Below, in pieces: positions 40,972-50,017 of a stretch of DNA of 64,000 nucleotides. Position 1 is the first letter of the stretch, and the number at the start of each line of letters is the position of its first letter. The stretch spans positions 100,948 through 164,947 of the forward strand of contig NZ_JAUZQF010000026.1 in assembly GCF_030718205.1 (NCBI RefSeq), written 5' to 3'. The notes below the pieces were generated by a model. That model saw only the letters and a program-made list of their open reading frames with translations. It did not search any database and was not told where the DNA came from. The stretch comes from Nonomuraea turcica (GTDB lineage Bacteria; Actinomycetota; Actinomycetes; Streptosporangiales; Streptosporangiaceae). Made by a program: the position numbers and the translations under genes.

Positions 40972-43077
40972 CTAACTGGTGGGCTCGAGTACGGCCTGGT
41001 CGCTACCGGTCAGCGAGGGCAGCCCGTCGCCGCCGGGGTCGGTGTAGGTGGCGACGAAGACGCCGGTGAGGTCGTCGCTCCCCGGGTCGTGGCCGCTCGG
41101 CTCAGTGGTCTGGATGGAGCCGGTGCAGCCGCGTGCCGTGGTCTGCGGATGGCCGTGGTCGTCGTGGCCGAGGATGTAGTCCACGGTCACGTTCGCGCAG
41201 TTCACCGGCTGGTCGTCGGTGACGCGTACCTCGAACTCGACCACGTCGCCGAAGGCGACCTGCCCGCCGTCGGCGGGCCGGACCAGCTCCACGACCGGCG
41301 CGGCGTTGCCGACCACGATCCGCACCGACGTCGCCGCGGACATGCCGGCGGGATCGGTGACCCGGAGGGTGGCGTGGTAGAGGCCGTTCTGCTGGTAGGT
41401 GTACGAGGCGTCGGGGCTACGCGCGTCGACCCTGCCGTCGGCGTTGAAGTCCCACGCGTAGCGGAGCCTGTCGCCGTCGGGGTCGGACGTGCCGGCGCTG
41501 GTGAAGGCGACCGTGAGCGGCGCGTGGCCGGCGGTCGCCGACGCCGCGGCCACCGGGATGGGCGTGTGGTTGCCGGTGTAGCCGATGTAGTCGAAGCGCG
41601 AGAGCTGGGCGTCCGGGTTCTCGCTGAAGAAGCCGTCGCCATACTCCAGCACGTACAGCGCCCCGTCGGGGCCGAACTCCATGTCCATCGGGTTGTCGAA
41701 GACGAGCGAGGGCAACACGTTCTCGATCCGCCGCCCGTTGTCGTGGAAGGCCTTGACGTAGTCACGGGTCCACTCGTAGAAGAGCGGGACGCCGTCGTAG
41801 TACTTCGGCCAGGCGATGGGCGCGCGTCCGCTCGCCGTGCGTGGGTCGAAGTCGTACGCGGGCCCGGCCATCGGGCCGATGCCGCCGGTGCCCAGCTGCG
41901 GGAACTCCTGCGACGGCCCGTACGAGTACCAAACCTCCGGCTGGACCACCGGCGGCAACACACGCAGGCCGGTGTTCCGCGGCGACTCGTTGACGGGCGC
42001 GGCGCAGGTGAACGGCGCGCGTGACGCGCCGGTGGCGAAGTCGTAGTCGACGTACGGGAGCCGCGCGGTCGCGCAGTAGGGCCAGCCATAGTTGCCGGCC
42101 TTGCGGACGACCGCCCATTTGCCGTGCCCCGCCGGGCCACGCTGGGGATCGGCCTCGTCCGCGTCGGGCGAGTAGTCGGCCACGTACAGATCGCCGGTGC
42201 GCCGGTTGAGCTCGATGCGGAACGGGTTACGCAGCCCCATCGCGTAGATCTCCGGCCGGGTGCCCGCCGTGCCGGGCCTGAACAGGTTGCCGCGCGGGAT
42301 CGTGTAGGACCCGTCGTCGCGTACCTTGATGCGCAGGATCTTGCCGCGCAGGTCGTTGGTGTTGCCGGAGCTGCGCTGGGCGTCGAACGCCGGGTTGCGG
42401 TCGGCCCGCTCGTCGATCGGGGTGTAGCCGTCGGAGAAGAACGGGTTGGTGTCGTCGCCGGTGGACAGGTAGAGATTGCCGTCGGCGTCGAAGACGATGT
42501 CCCCGCCGACGTGGCAGCAGATGCCGCGGTCCACCGGCACGTCGAGGACGCGCTGCTCGCTGCGCAGGTCGATGGTGGCACCGGTGAAGCGGAACCTGGA
42601 CAGCCGGATCAGCCCCTTGAAGGGCGCGAAGTCCTGCGGTGTGCCGGTGAACGGCGCGTCGCCTTCGTTGACGTCGGGCGTGGCGGGGTCGTCGATCGGG
42701 GTGTTGAGCGGCGGGGAGTAGTAGAGGTAGACCCAGTCGTCCTGCTTCGAGCCCGTGCCGAAGCCGGGGCTGAGGGCGATGCTCTGCAGCCCCTCCTCGT
42801 CGTGCTGGTAGACGTCGAGCCGGGCGGCCAGCGTGTTGAGTCCGGTCTTGGGGTCGTGCAACCAGACCTCGCCGGGGCGGGTGGTGTGCAGGACCCTCGA
42901 ATCCGGTAACACCGCCAGGTCCATCGGCTCGCCCGGATTGTCGTTGAGTGTCACCTTCTGGAATTGGGCGTCTGGCGGCGGGGCCGCGGCTCCGGCGGTT
43001 CCCGTAGCGTTCGCGGCGGCGGCCGGCATGAGGATCGCCGCGGCCGTCATGGCCGCGATCATGGTTCGCGCTCCCAT
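40972..43077 (-). CDS. Secreted PQQ-type sugar dehydrogenase with PKD domain
   Basis: Exported protein of 701 aa. Signal peptide IAAMTAAAILMPAAAANA (cleavage near residue 25). Soluble glucose/sorbosone dehydrogenase beta-propeller about 40-495: FQKVTLNDNPGEPMDLAVLPD, DEEGLQSIALSPGF, RGICCHVGGDIVFDADGNLYLSTGDDTNP, NDLRGKILRIKV, AMGLRNPFRIELNRRTGDLYVADYS, GNYGWPYC. A PKD domain follows (about 505-590, FTSAGTSDPDGDRLRYAWDFNADG) and an Ig-like region. Homologues usually continue into a CBM6-type carbohydrate-binding module after a GSDQxVL segment; here the protein ends eleven residues into that region (GSDQAVLEPTS), so that module is absent. Co-transcribed with the Tat epimerase. Confidence 0.88.
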   Translation of the reverse strand: MGARTMIAAMTAAAILMPAAAANATGTAGAAAPPPDAQFQKVTLNDNPGEPMDLAVLPDSRVLHTTRPGEVWLHDPKTGLNTLAARLDVYQHDEEGLQSIALSPGFGTGSKQDDWVYLYYSPPLNTPIDDPATPDVNEGDAPFTGTPQDFAPFKGLIRLSRFRFTGATIDLRSEQRVLDVPVDRGICCHVGGDIVFDADGNLYLSTGDDTNPFFSDGYTPIDERADRNPAFDAQRSSGNTNDLRGKILRIKVRDDGSYTIPRGNLFRPGTAGTRPEIYAMGLRNPFRIELNRRTGDLYVADYSPDADEADPQRGPAGHGKWAVVRKAGNYGWPYCATARLPYVDYDFATGASRAPFTCAAPVNESPRNTGLRVLPPVVQPEVWYSYGPSQEFPQLGTGGIGPMAGPAYDFDPRTASGRAPIAWPKYYDGVPLFYEWTRDYVKAFHDNGRRIENVLPSLVFDNPMDMEFGPDGALYVLEYGDGFFSENPDAQLSRFDYIGYTGNHTPIPVAAASATAGHAPLTVAFTSAGTSDPDGDRLRYAWDFNADGRVDARSPDASYTYQQNGLYHATLRVTDPAGMSAATSVRIVVGNAAPVVELVRPADGGQVAFGDVVEFEVRVTDDQPVNCANVTVDYILGHDDHGHPQTTARGCTGSIQTTEPSGHDPGSDDLTGVFVATYTDPGGDGLPSLTGSDQAVLEPTS

Positions 43078-43303
43078 GCCTCTCCCTTCGGTCTACTCGG
43101 GGGATAAGAGAGGGCAAAGTAACGTGAATGTAACCCGACTTCCGCCGATCGACGAGAGCCTAATTACCGAAAACCGCGACACCTTTCGCGTCCGATCGGA
43201 CTAAGTGCCCCGCACGGGCCCGCTGCTGGGGCACATCCGCCCAGGTAGGCCTGGTCTCTTGAGTCGACCCCGCTGACGATGCCCGCCCTGTCGGACGCAG
43301 CCG

Positions 43304-44044
43304 CTAGTCCCCCGGGCTCTCGTACTCGAGCGGTACGAACGTGAGGGAGTCGAGGCGGTGGCGGAAGTCGTCGGAGATCCCCTTCACGGTCATCGAGACG
43401 CCCGGGGCCGCCTTGACCTGTTCGTGCGCCGTGAGGAGGGCGGAGATGCCGATGGAGTCCCAGAAGCTCATGCTGCTTAAGTCCAGAACGAGGCGGCGCG
43501 GCCGGGCCGCCTCGATCAGGGACTCGACGGCGGCCGTGAGGTCGGGGGCCGTTCCCTGGTCGAGGTCGCCGATCAGGCGCAGCGTGGTGTGGCCGTCATC
43601 GTCGTGCCGGGTGAGCCGGAAAGAGGGGCGTCGAGGGTGGGGAAGGGCGAAGCCGACGCCGGCGACGGTGCCGTCCGGGCCCCTGATCACGAAGTGGCGG
43701 TCGCCCAGGGAGCGGACGATCCACAACCCGTGACCGAACTCGTACGGCCACGCGGGGGCTCCCGGCACCGCGGCACAGCCGGGGTCGATGACCTGGCAGT
43801 GCACCATGCCGTCCGCCGTCCGCAGGCGCACCCGTCCCGCGCCCGAGCCGTGCAGGATGACGTTGGTGGCCAGCTCGTGCACGGCGAGCACCAGGTCGGC
43901 GGTGCGGCCCTCCGGCAGGCCGGCCTCGATCGCGTGCGCTTCCACCGTCGCCCGCAGGACATACAGCGAGTCGCGGTCGAACGACTGCTCCCACACCACC
44001 TTGCCGATGGCCGCCACCTCCCGGGCGCCCGAGTGGTCGCCCAC
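43304..44044 (-). CDS. HATPase-STAS fusion, anti-sigma/anti-anti-sigma regulator
   Basis: Cytosolic regulator of about 247 aa. N-terminal GHKL ATPase: VLAVHELATNVILHGSG (N-box), CQVIDPGCAAVPGAP and FGHGLWIVRSLGDRH. C-terminal STAS domain (about 150-245): TTLRLIGDLDQGTAPDL, RRLVLDLSSMSFWDSIGISALLTAHEQ with phospho-acceptor Ser in DSIGI. Kinase and its usual STAS substrate on one chain implies intramolecular control of partner switching with an unidentified sigma factor. Start is uncertain: GTG 44044 leaves a 109-base gap to the divergent gene; an ATG frame to 44161 would overlap it. Many actinomycetes carry this fusion; the partner is not visible here. Confidence 0.82.
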   Translation of the reverse strand: MGDHSGAREVAAIGKVVWEQSFDRDSLYVLRATVEAHAIEAGLPEGRTADLVLAVHELATNVILHGSGAGRVRLRTADGMVHCQVIDPGCAAVPGAPAWPYEFGHGLWIVRSLGDRHFVIRGPDGTVAGVGFALPHPRRPSFRLTRHDDDGHTTLRLIGDLDQGTAPDLTAAVESLIEAARPRRLVLDLSSMSFWDSIGISALLTAHEQVKAAPGVSMTVKGISDDFRHRLDSLTFVPLEYESPGD

Positions 44045-44153
44045 TACCCCGCGAGCGGCGGACGACACCTGTGATTTCGACGTACCCCTCGGTGCCGTTG
44101 ACGCGGATGAGAGGGGTCCTGCTGGGCAGGGGACCGAAGAAGGGGGAGTCGAG

Positions 44154-44366
44154 ATGAGCAACCCAAAGGATCAGGCGCCTGCGGAGCGGGAAGACGACGA
44201 AGAAACCATCCGGACCTTGCTGACCACGGCCAAGGAGGAGTCGCCCGTGCTCGCTGCGGACGAGGAGCCCGTGCTCGCTGCGGACGAGGAACCCGGTGAG
44301 ATCCTGGACGAATTCGACGCGGCCTTCATCAGGAGCAAAGAGCTGAACCCTGACGACTTCGAGTGA
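44154..44366 (+). CDS. Small acidic protein with duplicated PVLAADEE
   Basis: 70 aa, very acidic, no signal or membrane segment. Contains PVLAADEE twice in a row from a 24-base DNA duplication, and ends FDAAFIRSKELNPDDFE. ATG 44154 has GGGGGAG at good distance. Divergent from the HATPase-STAS fusion and convergent with the site-2 protease, stop codons four bases apart. No family recognised. The C-terminal helix could bind a partner protein. Confidence 0.65.
   Translation: MSNPKDQAPAEREDDEETIRTLLTTAKEESPVLAADEEPVLAADEEPGEILDEFDAAFIRSKELNPDDFE
44244..44291. repeat. 24-bp direct duplication in the acidic-protein gene
   Basis: Two adjacent units beginning CCCGTGCTCGCTGCGGACG (44244-44267 and 44268-44291) differing only in the last base; in frame, they double PVLAADEE. 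Confidence 0.85.
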
Positions 44367-44370
44367 CGTC

Positions 44371-45549
44371 TCAGAAGCCGTCACGGTGCGGCACGGCCAT
44401 GTCGGCGCCGCGCGGGTGCGGATAGGGATCGTTCCCGCGCAGGCCGGCGGTCTGGATCACGCGGCTGATGTCGGTCGGTGTGAGGAGCCCGATGAGGCGC
44501 CCGGAGGGGTCGAGCACCACGGCGCGGCCGTCCGCGCAGCCGGTCATGCGGCTCAGCAGGCCGGTCAGCGGCTCCTCCGTGGTGGCCCGCGGCACCTCCT
44601 CGGGCGGGCAGGCGATCTCGCGTAGCCGGGTCGTTTCCCGCGCCTCGGGGGCCACCTGCCGGATGCGGTTGAGCGTCACCAGGCCGAGGAATCCGCCATT
44701 CTCGTCCACGAGCGGGTACGTGGACAGCCGCCGGCTCATCACCAGCCGCTCGATCAGCCCGGACACGGTCTCGTCGGGGTGGGCGGCAACGGGCTGGGCG
44801 GACATCACGTCCCCGACCCGTACCCCATGCAGGGCGGCGCCGAGTTGCGCCTGCTGCTCCTCGGCGGTGGCGGCGTTGACGACGAACAGGCCGATCAGCG
44901 CGAGCCAGAGCCCGTCGAGACTGAGCCCGGTGACGATCAGCACAAACCCGAGCGCGATGAGCGCGAACCCGAACACCCGCCCCGCGCGGGCGGCGGCGAC
45001 GGCGGCCCGCACCCGATCCCGCCACCGCGCCCAGAGCGCGGCACGCAACACGCGGCCGCCGTCCAGAGGCGCGGCCGGGATCAGATTGAACACCGCGAGC
45101 AGCACGTTGACCGCGGCCAGGTACGCGAACATCCCGGCCACCAGCGGCGCGCCGGACGTCAGCAGCGCCATGGCGCCGAAGACCACCGCGCAGGCCAGGC
45201 TGGCCACCGGACCCACGACGGCGATCTTCAGGTCCGCGGCGGGCGTCCGGGGCTCGCTGCGCAGTTCGGCCACCCCGCCGAGCAGCCACAGCGTGATCTG
45301 CGGCACCTCGATGCCGTGGCGCTTGGCCACCAGGGCATGCGCCAACTCGTGCGCGAGCAGGGAGGCCATGAACAACACGGCCGCGCCCAGGCCGGCCAGC
45401 AGGTAGACGGCCGTGGAGTGACCGGGGAAGGCGATCGGGAAGCGCCCGAAGGCCAGCCCCGCGACCAGGATCACGACGATGAACAGCACGCTGACGTTGA
45501 GCCCGACGACGACCCCGCCGACGCGGCCCAGACGGAACGACGATCGCAT
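44371..45549 (-). CDS. Site-2 protease (M50) with two CBS domains
   Basis: Intramembrane zinc metalloprotease of 392 aa. Active-site helix has HELAH (about residue 68) and the third ligand NLIPAAPLDGGR (about 155-166). Six membrane helices to residue 235, then two CBS domains (about 235-290 with VGDVMSAQPVAAHPDETV, and 310-370 with VVLDPSGRLIGLLTPTDISRV). This is the SpoIVFB/Rv2869-like CBS-fused class, where adenosine nucleotides bind CBS and control cleavage of membrane substrates such as anti-sigma factors. Substrate unknown; the nearest anti-sigma factor with a membrane helix in the window is at 10450. Confidence 0.92.
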   Translation of the reverse strand: MRSSFRLGRVGGVVVGLNVSVLFIVVILVAGLAFGRFPIAFPGHSTAVYLLAGLGAAVLFMASLLAHELAHALVAKRHGIEVPQITLWLLGGVAELRSEPRTPAADLKIAVVGPVASLACAVVFGAMALLTSGAPLVAGMFAYLAAVNVLLAVFNLIPAAPLDGGRVLRAALWARWRDRVRAAVAAARAGRVFGFALIALGFVLIVTGLSLDGLWLALIGLFVVNAATAEEQQAQLGAALHGVRVGDVMSAQPVAAHPDETVSGLIERLVMSRRLSTYPLVDENGGFLGLVTLNRIRQVAPEARETTRLREIACPPEEVPRATTEEPLTGLLSRMTGCADGRAVVLDPSGRLIGLLTPTDISRVIQTAGLRGNDPYPHPRGADMAVPHRDGF

Positions 45550-45651
45550 CTGCCCACTTCCTTAGCCAACGAGCCGACCAGATCCGGCTACCCGGGTGGT
45601 GCTCAAGAAACCTGCCGCCCGTTTCGCGAAGGGCGGCTCGGGTAAGGCGTG

Positions 45652-46969
45652 ATGCTCATGAGGGTCAAGGACAAGGTCGCGCTCGTGGAGGGGGTCATGC
45701 GCCGCCTGCGTGCCGCCCGGGCCCAGGTCGACTTCGACTCCTCCGTCAACATGGTGCGAGCGACCGGCCGGTTCCTGCGGGGCAAGGACCACCGGGGCAT
45801 GTCGGTGGGACCGGGCTCCCGCGTGCTGGCGGCTCTCGCCTCGGCGCCGCCTGCGCGGGTGCGGCGGCTGATGTACCAGGCCATGGGCCTGGTCCAGGGC
45901 CTGCCTCCGCACCGGGTGCCGCAGGTCCGCCGCGAGGACCTGGACTACTGGGTGGTCCGGCAGTACGGTCCCGGCCCTTACCCCGCCTTGGTGGTGGGCG
46001 CGGCGAGCGGCGCGGCCCTGCATCTGGCCGCCGCGCTGGGCGCGCCCTTCCTGCCGCAGACCACGCTGGTCGCGGTCAGGGACCGGGACACCGATCCGGA
46101 CGACCCGGTCTCGGCCATGCGCGCGCTCGCCCCGACGGCCCAGCTGATCGCGCAGAACAACCCCGACCTGTCCGTCTACCACATGCACGACCCGGTGCAG
46201 GACCGGCCGATGCTGGAGGCGATGGCGTACATGCGGCTCAAGCGGCTGCGCCTCGGCCCCGCCTACGAGCGGTTCCTGGAGGAGCGGCTGGCCGACGGCG
46301 GGAGCATCATCCTGCTCGACTGCACCAGGACCTGGCGCTCCACGGGGACCGGGGAACGAACCTGCTTCCAGTTCGGGTGCCTGGGCGGGCTGACGCCTGG
46401 ACCCCGCCATCGTCCCCGACCTGGAGAAGCTGGCGGAACGGCGCGGCTACCGGCTGCGCAGGCTGACGGTGGCCGGGCCCGAGGATCTCAGCCCCTTCGT
46501 CGCCGACTTCTACCGCTGGTGGCATCGTCGCCGTGGCCTGCCCGCCGATCGGCTGGTCGCCGAGTCGTACGTGCAGGCGGACCCGTACTGGGTGCTGCGC
46601 ACGGCTTCGGTGCCGTTCTGGATGCGGTTCAACTCGGACAACGATTACGAGGAGCTGGAGCGCTACCTCCGGACCGCTCCGCCGTACCGGTCGATTTACC
46701 TCAACGTCTTCTCCCAGGGACTCTGGTCGCCCGGGGTCGTGCCGATCCCGCAGTGGGAGGAGCTGATCAGCCGGTACGCCACCGACAAGGCCGAGATCAT
46801 CGGCGTCGACACGCAGGCCTACCCTGCCGATGCCGGCAGCTCGCTGCGCTACCAGCCCGCCTACCGCGCGCTTCCCGGCCGCCACCCCATGCCGCCGCCG
46901 CTCACTCCCGACGCCATCGACGACTTCTTGGCCCAGGCAGGCACGGACTACCTGCTCTCCTGGCGCTGA
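45652..46969 (+). pseudogene. Large hypothetical protein broken by a frameshift
   Basis: Frame one reads from ATG 45652 (MLMRVKDKVALVEGVMRRL) to about 46393 (ERTCFQFGCLGGLT); coding resumes one frame over at about 46397 (LDPAIVPDLEKLAERRGYRLRRLTV) and continues to the stop at 46969. Both parts have normal actinomycete codon use, so this was one gene of about 440 codons or more. The break occurs within 46390-46400; some residues may also be missing. No family recognised: soluble, with YWVVRQYGPGPYPALVVGAASGAALHLAAALGAPFLP (alpha/beta-hydrolase-like) and DFYRWWHRRRG. Either a natural pseudogene or a sequencing indel. Confidence 0.7.
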
Positions 46970-46987
46970 TCCTGGAAAATTGTGAGC

Positions 46988-47509
46988 TCAGGCGACGGCC
47001 AGGGCGCGTTGCATGAGCGTGGTGTCGATCCAGCGGCCGTGCTTGTAGCCGACCTCCGTCAGCCGGCCCGCCTCGGCGAAGCCGAAGCGGCGGTGCAGCT
47101 CGATCGAGCGGTCGTCGCCGGCGTCGGCGTCGGCGATCACCGCGATCATGCGGCGCATCCCGGCCGCGATCGACCGGGTCACCAGCTCGCCCAGCAGGGC
47201 TCCGCCCAGCCCCCGGCCGGTGTGCTCGGGGGACAGGTAGATCGTGTCCTCCACGGTGTTGCGGTAGGCGGGCTTGGGGCGCCAGGGGCCGGCGTAGGCG
47301 TATCCGGCCACCTCGCCGGACACGTCGGCGACGAGGAACGGCAGGCCGCGGTCGGTCAGATCGGCCAGCCTCCTGTGCCAGTCGTCGACGGTCGGCGGCG
47401 TCTCCTCGAAGGTGATCACGGTGTTGGTGACGTAGTGGGCGTTGATCTCGGCCACGGCCTTCAGGTCCGCGGGAACCGCCGGGCGGATGACGGCTTGAGG
47501 AGACACCAC
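46988..47509 (-). CDS. GNAT acetyltransferase, phosphinothricin acetyltransferase-like
   Basis: N-acetyltransferase of 173 aa. IRPAVPADLKAVAEINAHYVTNTVITFEETPPT is the PAT/YwnH start; the catalytic and CoA region is VEDTIYLSPEHTGRGLGGALLGELV (Q/R-x-x-G-x-G-x loop as TGRGLGGALL), and C-terminal SIELHRRFGFAEAGRLTEVGYKHGRWIDTTLMQRAL matches the family. PAT-like enzymes acetylate methionine sulfone/sulfoximine or phosphinothricin; the exact substrate is unproven. Start ATG 47509 follows the promoter-like TATAAT at 47545-47550 on the minus strand. Confidence 0.9.
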   Translation of the reverse strand: MVSPQAVIRPAVPADLKAVAEINAHYVTNTVITFEETPPTVDDWHRRLADLTDRGLPFLVADVSGEVAGYAYAGPWRPKPAYRNTVEDTIYLSPEHTGRGLGGALLGELVTRSIAAGMRRMIAVIADADAGDDRSIELHRRFGFAEAGRLTEVGYKHGRWIDTTLMQRALAVA

Positions 47510-47522
47510 GATGATCGTCTTT

Positions 47523-47553
47523 CTCTATAGCGAAACCAGATCACATTATAGAG
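47523..47553. promoter_or_regulatory. Inverted repeat containing TATAAT before the GNAT gene
   Basis: CTCTATA (47523-47529) and TATAGAG (47547-47553) pair perfectly over 17 bases. On the minus strand the upstream arm region reads TATAATG, a consensus -10 for the GNAT gene, 36 bases before its start. It overlaps the end of the phosphatase gene. Likely promoter with operator. Confidence 0.5.
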
Positions 47554-48012
47554 CAGGAAATCGGACGATCCACCGGCGCTGCCACGGGGTCTCGACGGCA
47601 CGGGGGTGGTGGTGCTCTCTGGTCCAGGTCACGGCGGCGGCGGGGTCCAGCCCGGCCAGCACGGCGAGGCAGGCGATGACCGTCCCGGTGCGGCCGATGC
47701 CGCCGCCGCAGGCGACCTCGACCGCCTCCCCCGCCCGCGCCCGCTCATGCAGCGCCCGAATGTGCCGGACGGCCTCGTCGCGGTCGCGCGGGAGCAGGAA
47801 GTCGGGCCACTCCACCCAGGTGTGCCGCCACGGCAATGCGCCGTCGTGGCGGCGGCGCAGCCGTCCGGAGCCCAGGTAGAGGCCGAAGCCGGGCACCGGC
47901 CCCGCCGGGAGCGGGCGGCGCAGGCCCCGCCCTCGCACCCAGGAGCCGTCCGGCAGTCGGAACGCCCCCACCAGCGGCGGAGCGCCCCCGGCCCCGGCCG
48001 ACGACCGGCCGC

Positions 48013-48016
<4 letters not shown>
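47546..48016 (-). CDS. Protein tyrosine phosphatase-like protein
   Basis: Cytosolic protein of 156 aa. P-loop VACGGGIGRTG holds the C-x5-R catalytic signature (Cys, then Arg five residues on), followed by VIACLAVLAGLDP. The general acid would lie in WVEWPDFLLPRDRDEA. Of the small dual-specificity class; may dephosphorylate proteins or nucleotides/inositol phosphates. The start ATG overlaps the stop of the CGNR gene (ATGA, 48013-48016), so the two are translationally coupled; a GNAT gene follows. An upstream in-frame reading through the 27-base repeats exists but lacks coding character. Confidence 0.82.
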
Positions 48017-48747
<731 letters not shown>

Positions 48748-48759
48748 GCCCAGCCCTCC

Positions 48760-48790
48760 GTAAGACTTATAGCCGAACTATAACCCTTAC
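48760..48790. promoter_or_regulatory. 31-bp symmetric operator between CGNR and XRE-cupin genes
   Basis: GTAAG-N2-TTATAG-N5-CTATAA-N2-CTTAC, all paired around base 48775. It lies between the divergent starts (48747 and 48817), and the AT-rich arms stand out in this genome. Either the CGNR or the XRE-cupin protein may bind. TTATAG/CTATAA is also a plausible -10 in both directions. Confidence 0.7.
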
Positions 48791-48816
48791 AGCATCCTTG
48801 GCTACGATGGGAGTCA

Positions 48817-49386
48817 GTGAACCTCGAAGCCATGGGCAGGCACATTCAGGAGCTCCGCCGCGACCGCTCCATGACGCTCCAGCAGCTGGCCGACGCGGCC
48901 GATGTGAGCGTCAGCATGCTGTCCTCGGTCGAGCGCGGCCACAAGGCGCCCACTATCGTCGTGCTGGCCCGCATCGCCGACGGGCTCGGCGTGCCCCTCG
49001 CCGAGCTGGTCGCGCCGCCCGACGACCACCGCGTCGTCGTGCGCCGCGCCGCCGACCAGGAGCACATCGACGAGCCGGGCGGGTGGCACCGGACCATCCT
49101 CACGCCGGTGGTGCCCGGGGTGAATTTCGAGTGGATCCGCACCACCCTGCCACCCGGGTGCGACGCGGGGCGGTTCCCCGCGTACGCGGCCGGCTCCCAC
49201 GAGTACGTGGCCGTCGAGTCCGGCACCCTCCGGCTGACCCTCGGCGACAGAGACCTCGATCTCACCGCGGGCGATTCGGCCTATTTCGCGGCGGATGTCG
49301 AGCACGCCTACGCCAATCCAGGCACCGTCCCGTGCACGTACTACGTCGCCGCGCTCATCATGCGCCCCCGAAGGGCCCGCCGTTGA
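48817..49386 (+). CDS. XRE-family regulator with C-terminal cupin domain
   Basis: 189 aa. XRE HTH (about 5-65): MGRHIQELRRDRSMTLQQLADAADVSVSMLSSVERGHKAPTIVVLARIADGLGV. Cupin beta-barrel (about 105-185) with a reduced metal-site pattern: HEYVAVESGTLRLTLGDRDLDLTAGDSAYF, then AYANPGTVPCTYYVAAL. This HTH-cupin layout is common in regulators sensing small organic ligands. GTG 48817 follows GGGAG and is preferred over ATG 48832. Divergent from the CGNR-phosphatase operon with a shared 31-base dyad; probably represses both. Confidence 0.9.
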   Translation: MNLEAMGRHIQELRRDRSMTLQQLADAADVSVSMLSSVERGHKAPTIVVLARIADGLGVPLAELVAPPDDHRVVVRRAADQEHIDEPGGWHRTILTPVVPGVNFEWIRTTLPPGCDAGRFPAYAAGSHEYVAVESGTLRLTLGDRDLDLTAGDSAYFAADVEHAYANPGTVPCTYYVAALIMRPRRARR

Positions 49387-49528
49387 CAAATAACTGGACC
49401 TCGAGTGAAAAAGAGACGCGAGGCATCTTCTACGACGGGGAGCCGCCGGTTATTGTGCGATGAGGCAAGCCATCGCCTGCGTCCATATCTCCGAAATTCG
49501 TCTCCGAATTCCGATCGGTGGGCCTCGC

Positions 49529-49912
49529 ATGCTGGATTTGACGTTCGCCACCCAGTGGCTCCCCGGTGTGAGTGTGATCTCCGTGGCAGGGGAGATCGAC
49601 ACCGCCAACGCCGGTCGGCTCGACCGCCACATCCAGCAGAGCCGGCGAATGCCCGGCGAGCACATGGTGATCGATCTCAGCGAGGCCAGGTTCGTGGGCA
49701 GCGCGGGCATGCGCGTCCTGCTCAACACCCACGCCTTCGCCCGCCAGCACGGCGGCACCCTGCATGTGGCCGCGCCTCACCCCAAGGTGGCGCGCTTTAT
49801 GGACGTCACTCAGGCGAATACCGTTCTGCACGTGCACGCCACCGTCGAGGCGGCTGTGATCGCCGCACTTCAGCGATCCCGCGCAACGGAGGAAACGCTC
49901 ACGCAAGCGTAA
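49529..49912 (+). CDS. STAS-domain anti-anti-sigma factor
   Basis: Single STAS domain, about 127 aa. LTFATQWLPGVSVISVAGEIDTANAGRLDRHIQQS and MVIDLSEARFVGSAGMRVLLNTHAFARQHGGTLHVAAPHPKVARF are the strand-helix blocks; phospho-acceptor Ser in FVGSAGM. Partner switching with RsbW-like kinases (candidates at 39562 and 43304) is the expected role. Start ATG 49529 (MLDLTFATQW) follows GGTGGG; an upstream ATG at 49460 would add a variable region. Confidence 0.9.
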   Translation: MLDLTFATQWLPGVSVISVAGEIDTANAGRLDRHIQQSRRMPGEHMVIDLSEARFVGSAGMRVLLNTHAFARQHGGTLHVAAPHPKVARFMDVTQANTVLHVHATVEAAVIAALQRSRATEETLTQA

Positions 49913-50017
49913 AAGGGGAGTGCCAGAGATTACGGGATAATCCTTCCATAGGACGATGACGCGTCCGCGATCCGGCGCATAGGTTCAAGATCGGTGACCG
50001 TCCTCCGAAGGAGCCCT

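Noticed and set aside
41202..42581. Long Ser/Arg/Thr/Pro-rich frame on the minus strand, out of phase with the dehydrogenase
   Set aside because: Shadow of the dehydrogenase gene; composition typical of out-of-phase GC-rich codons.
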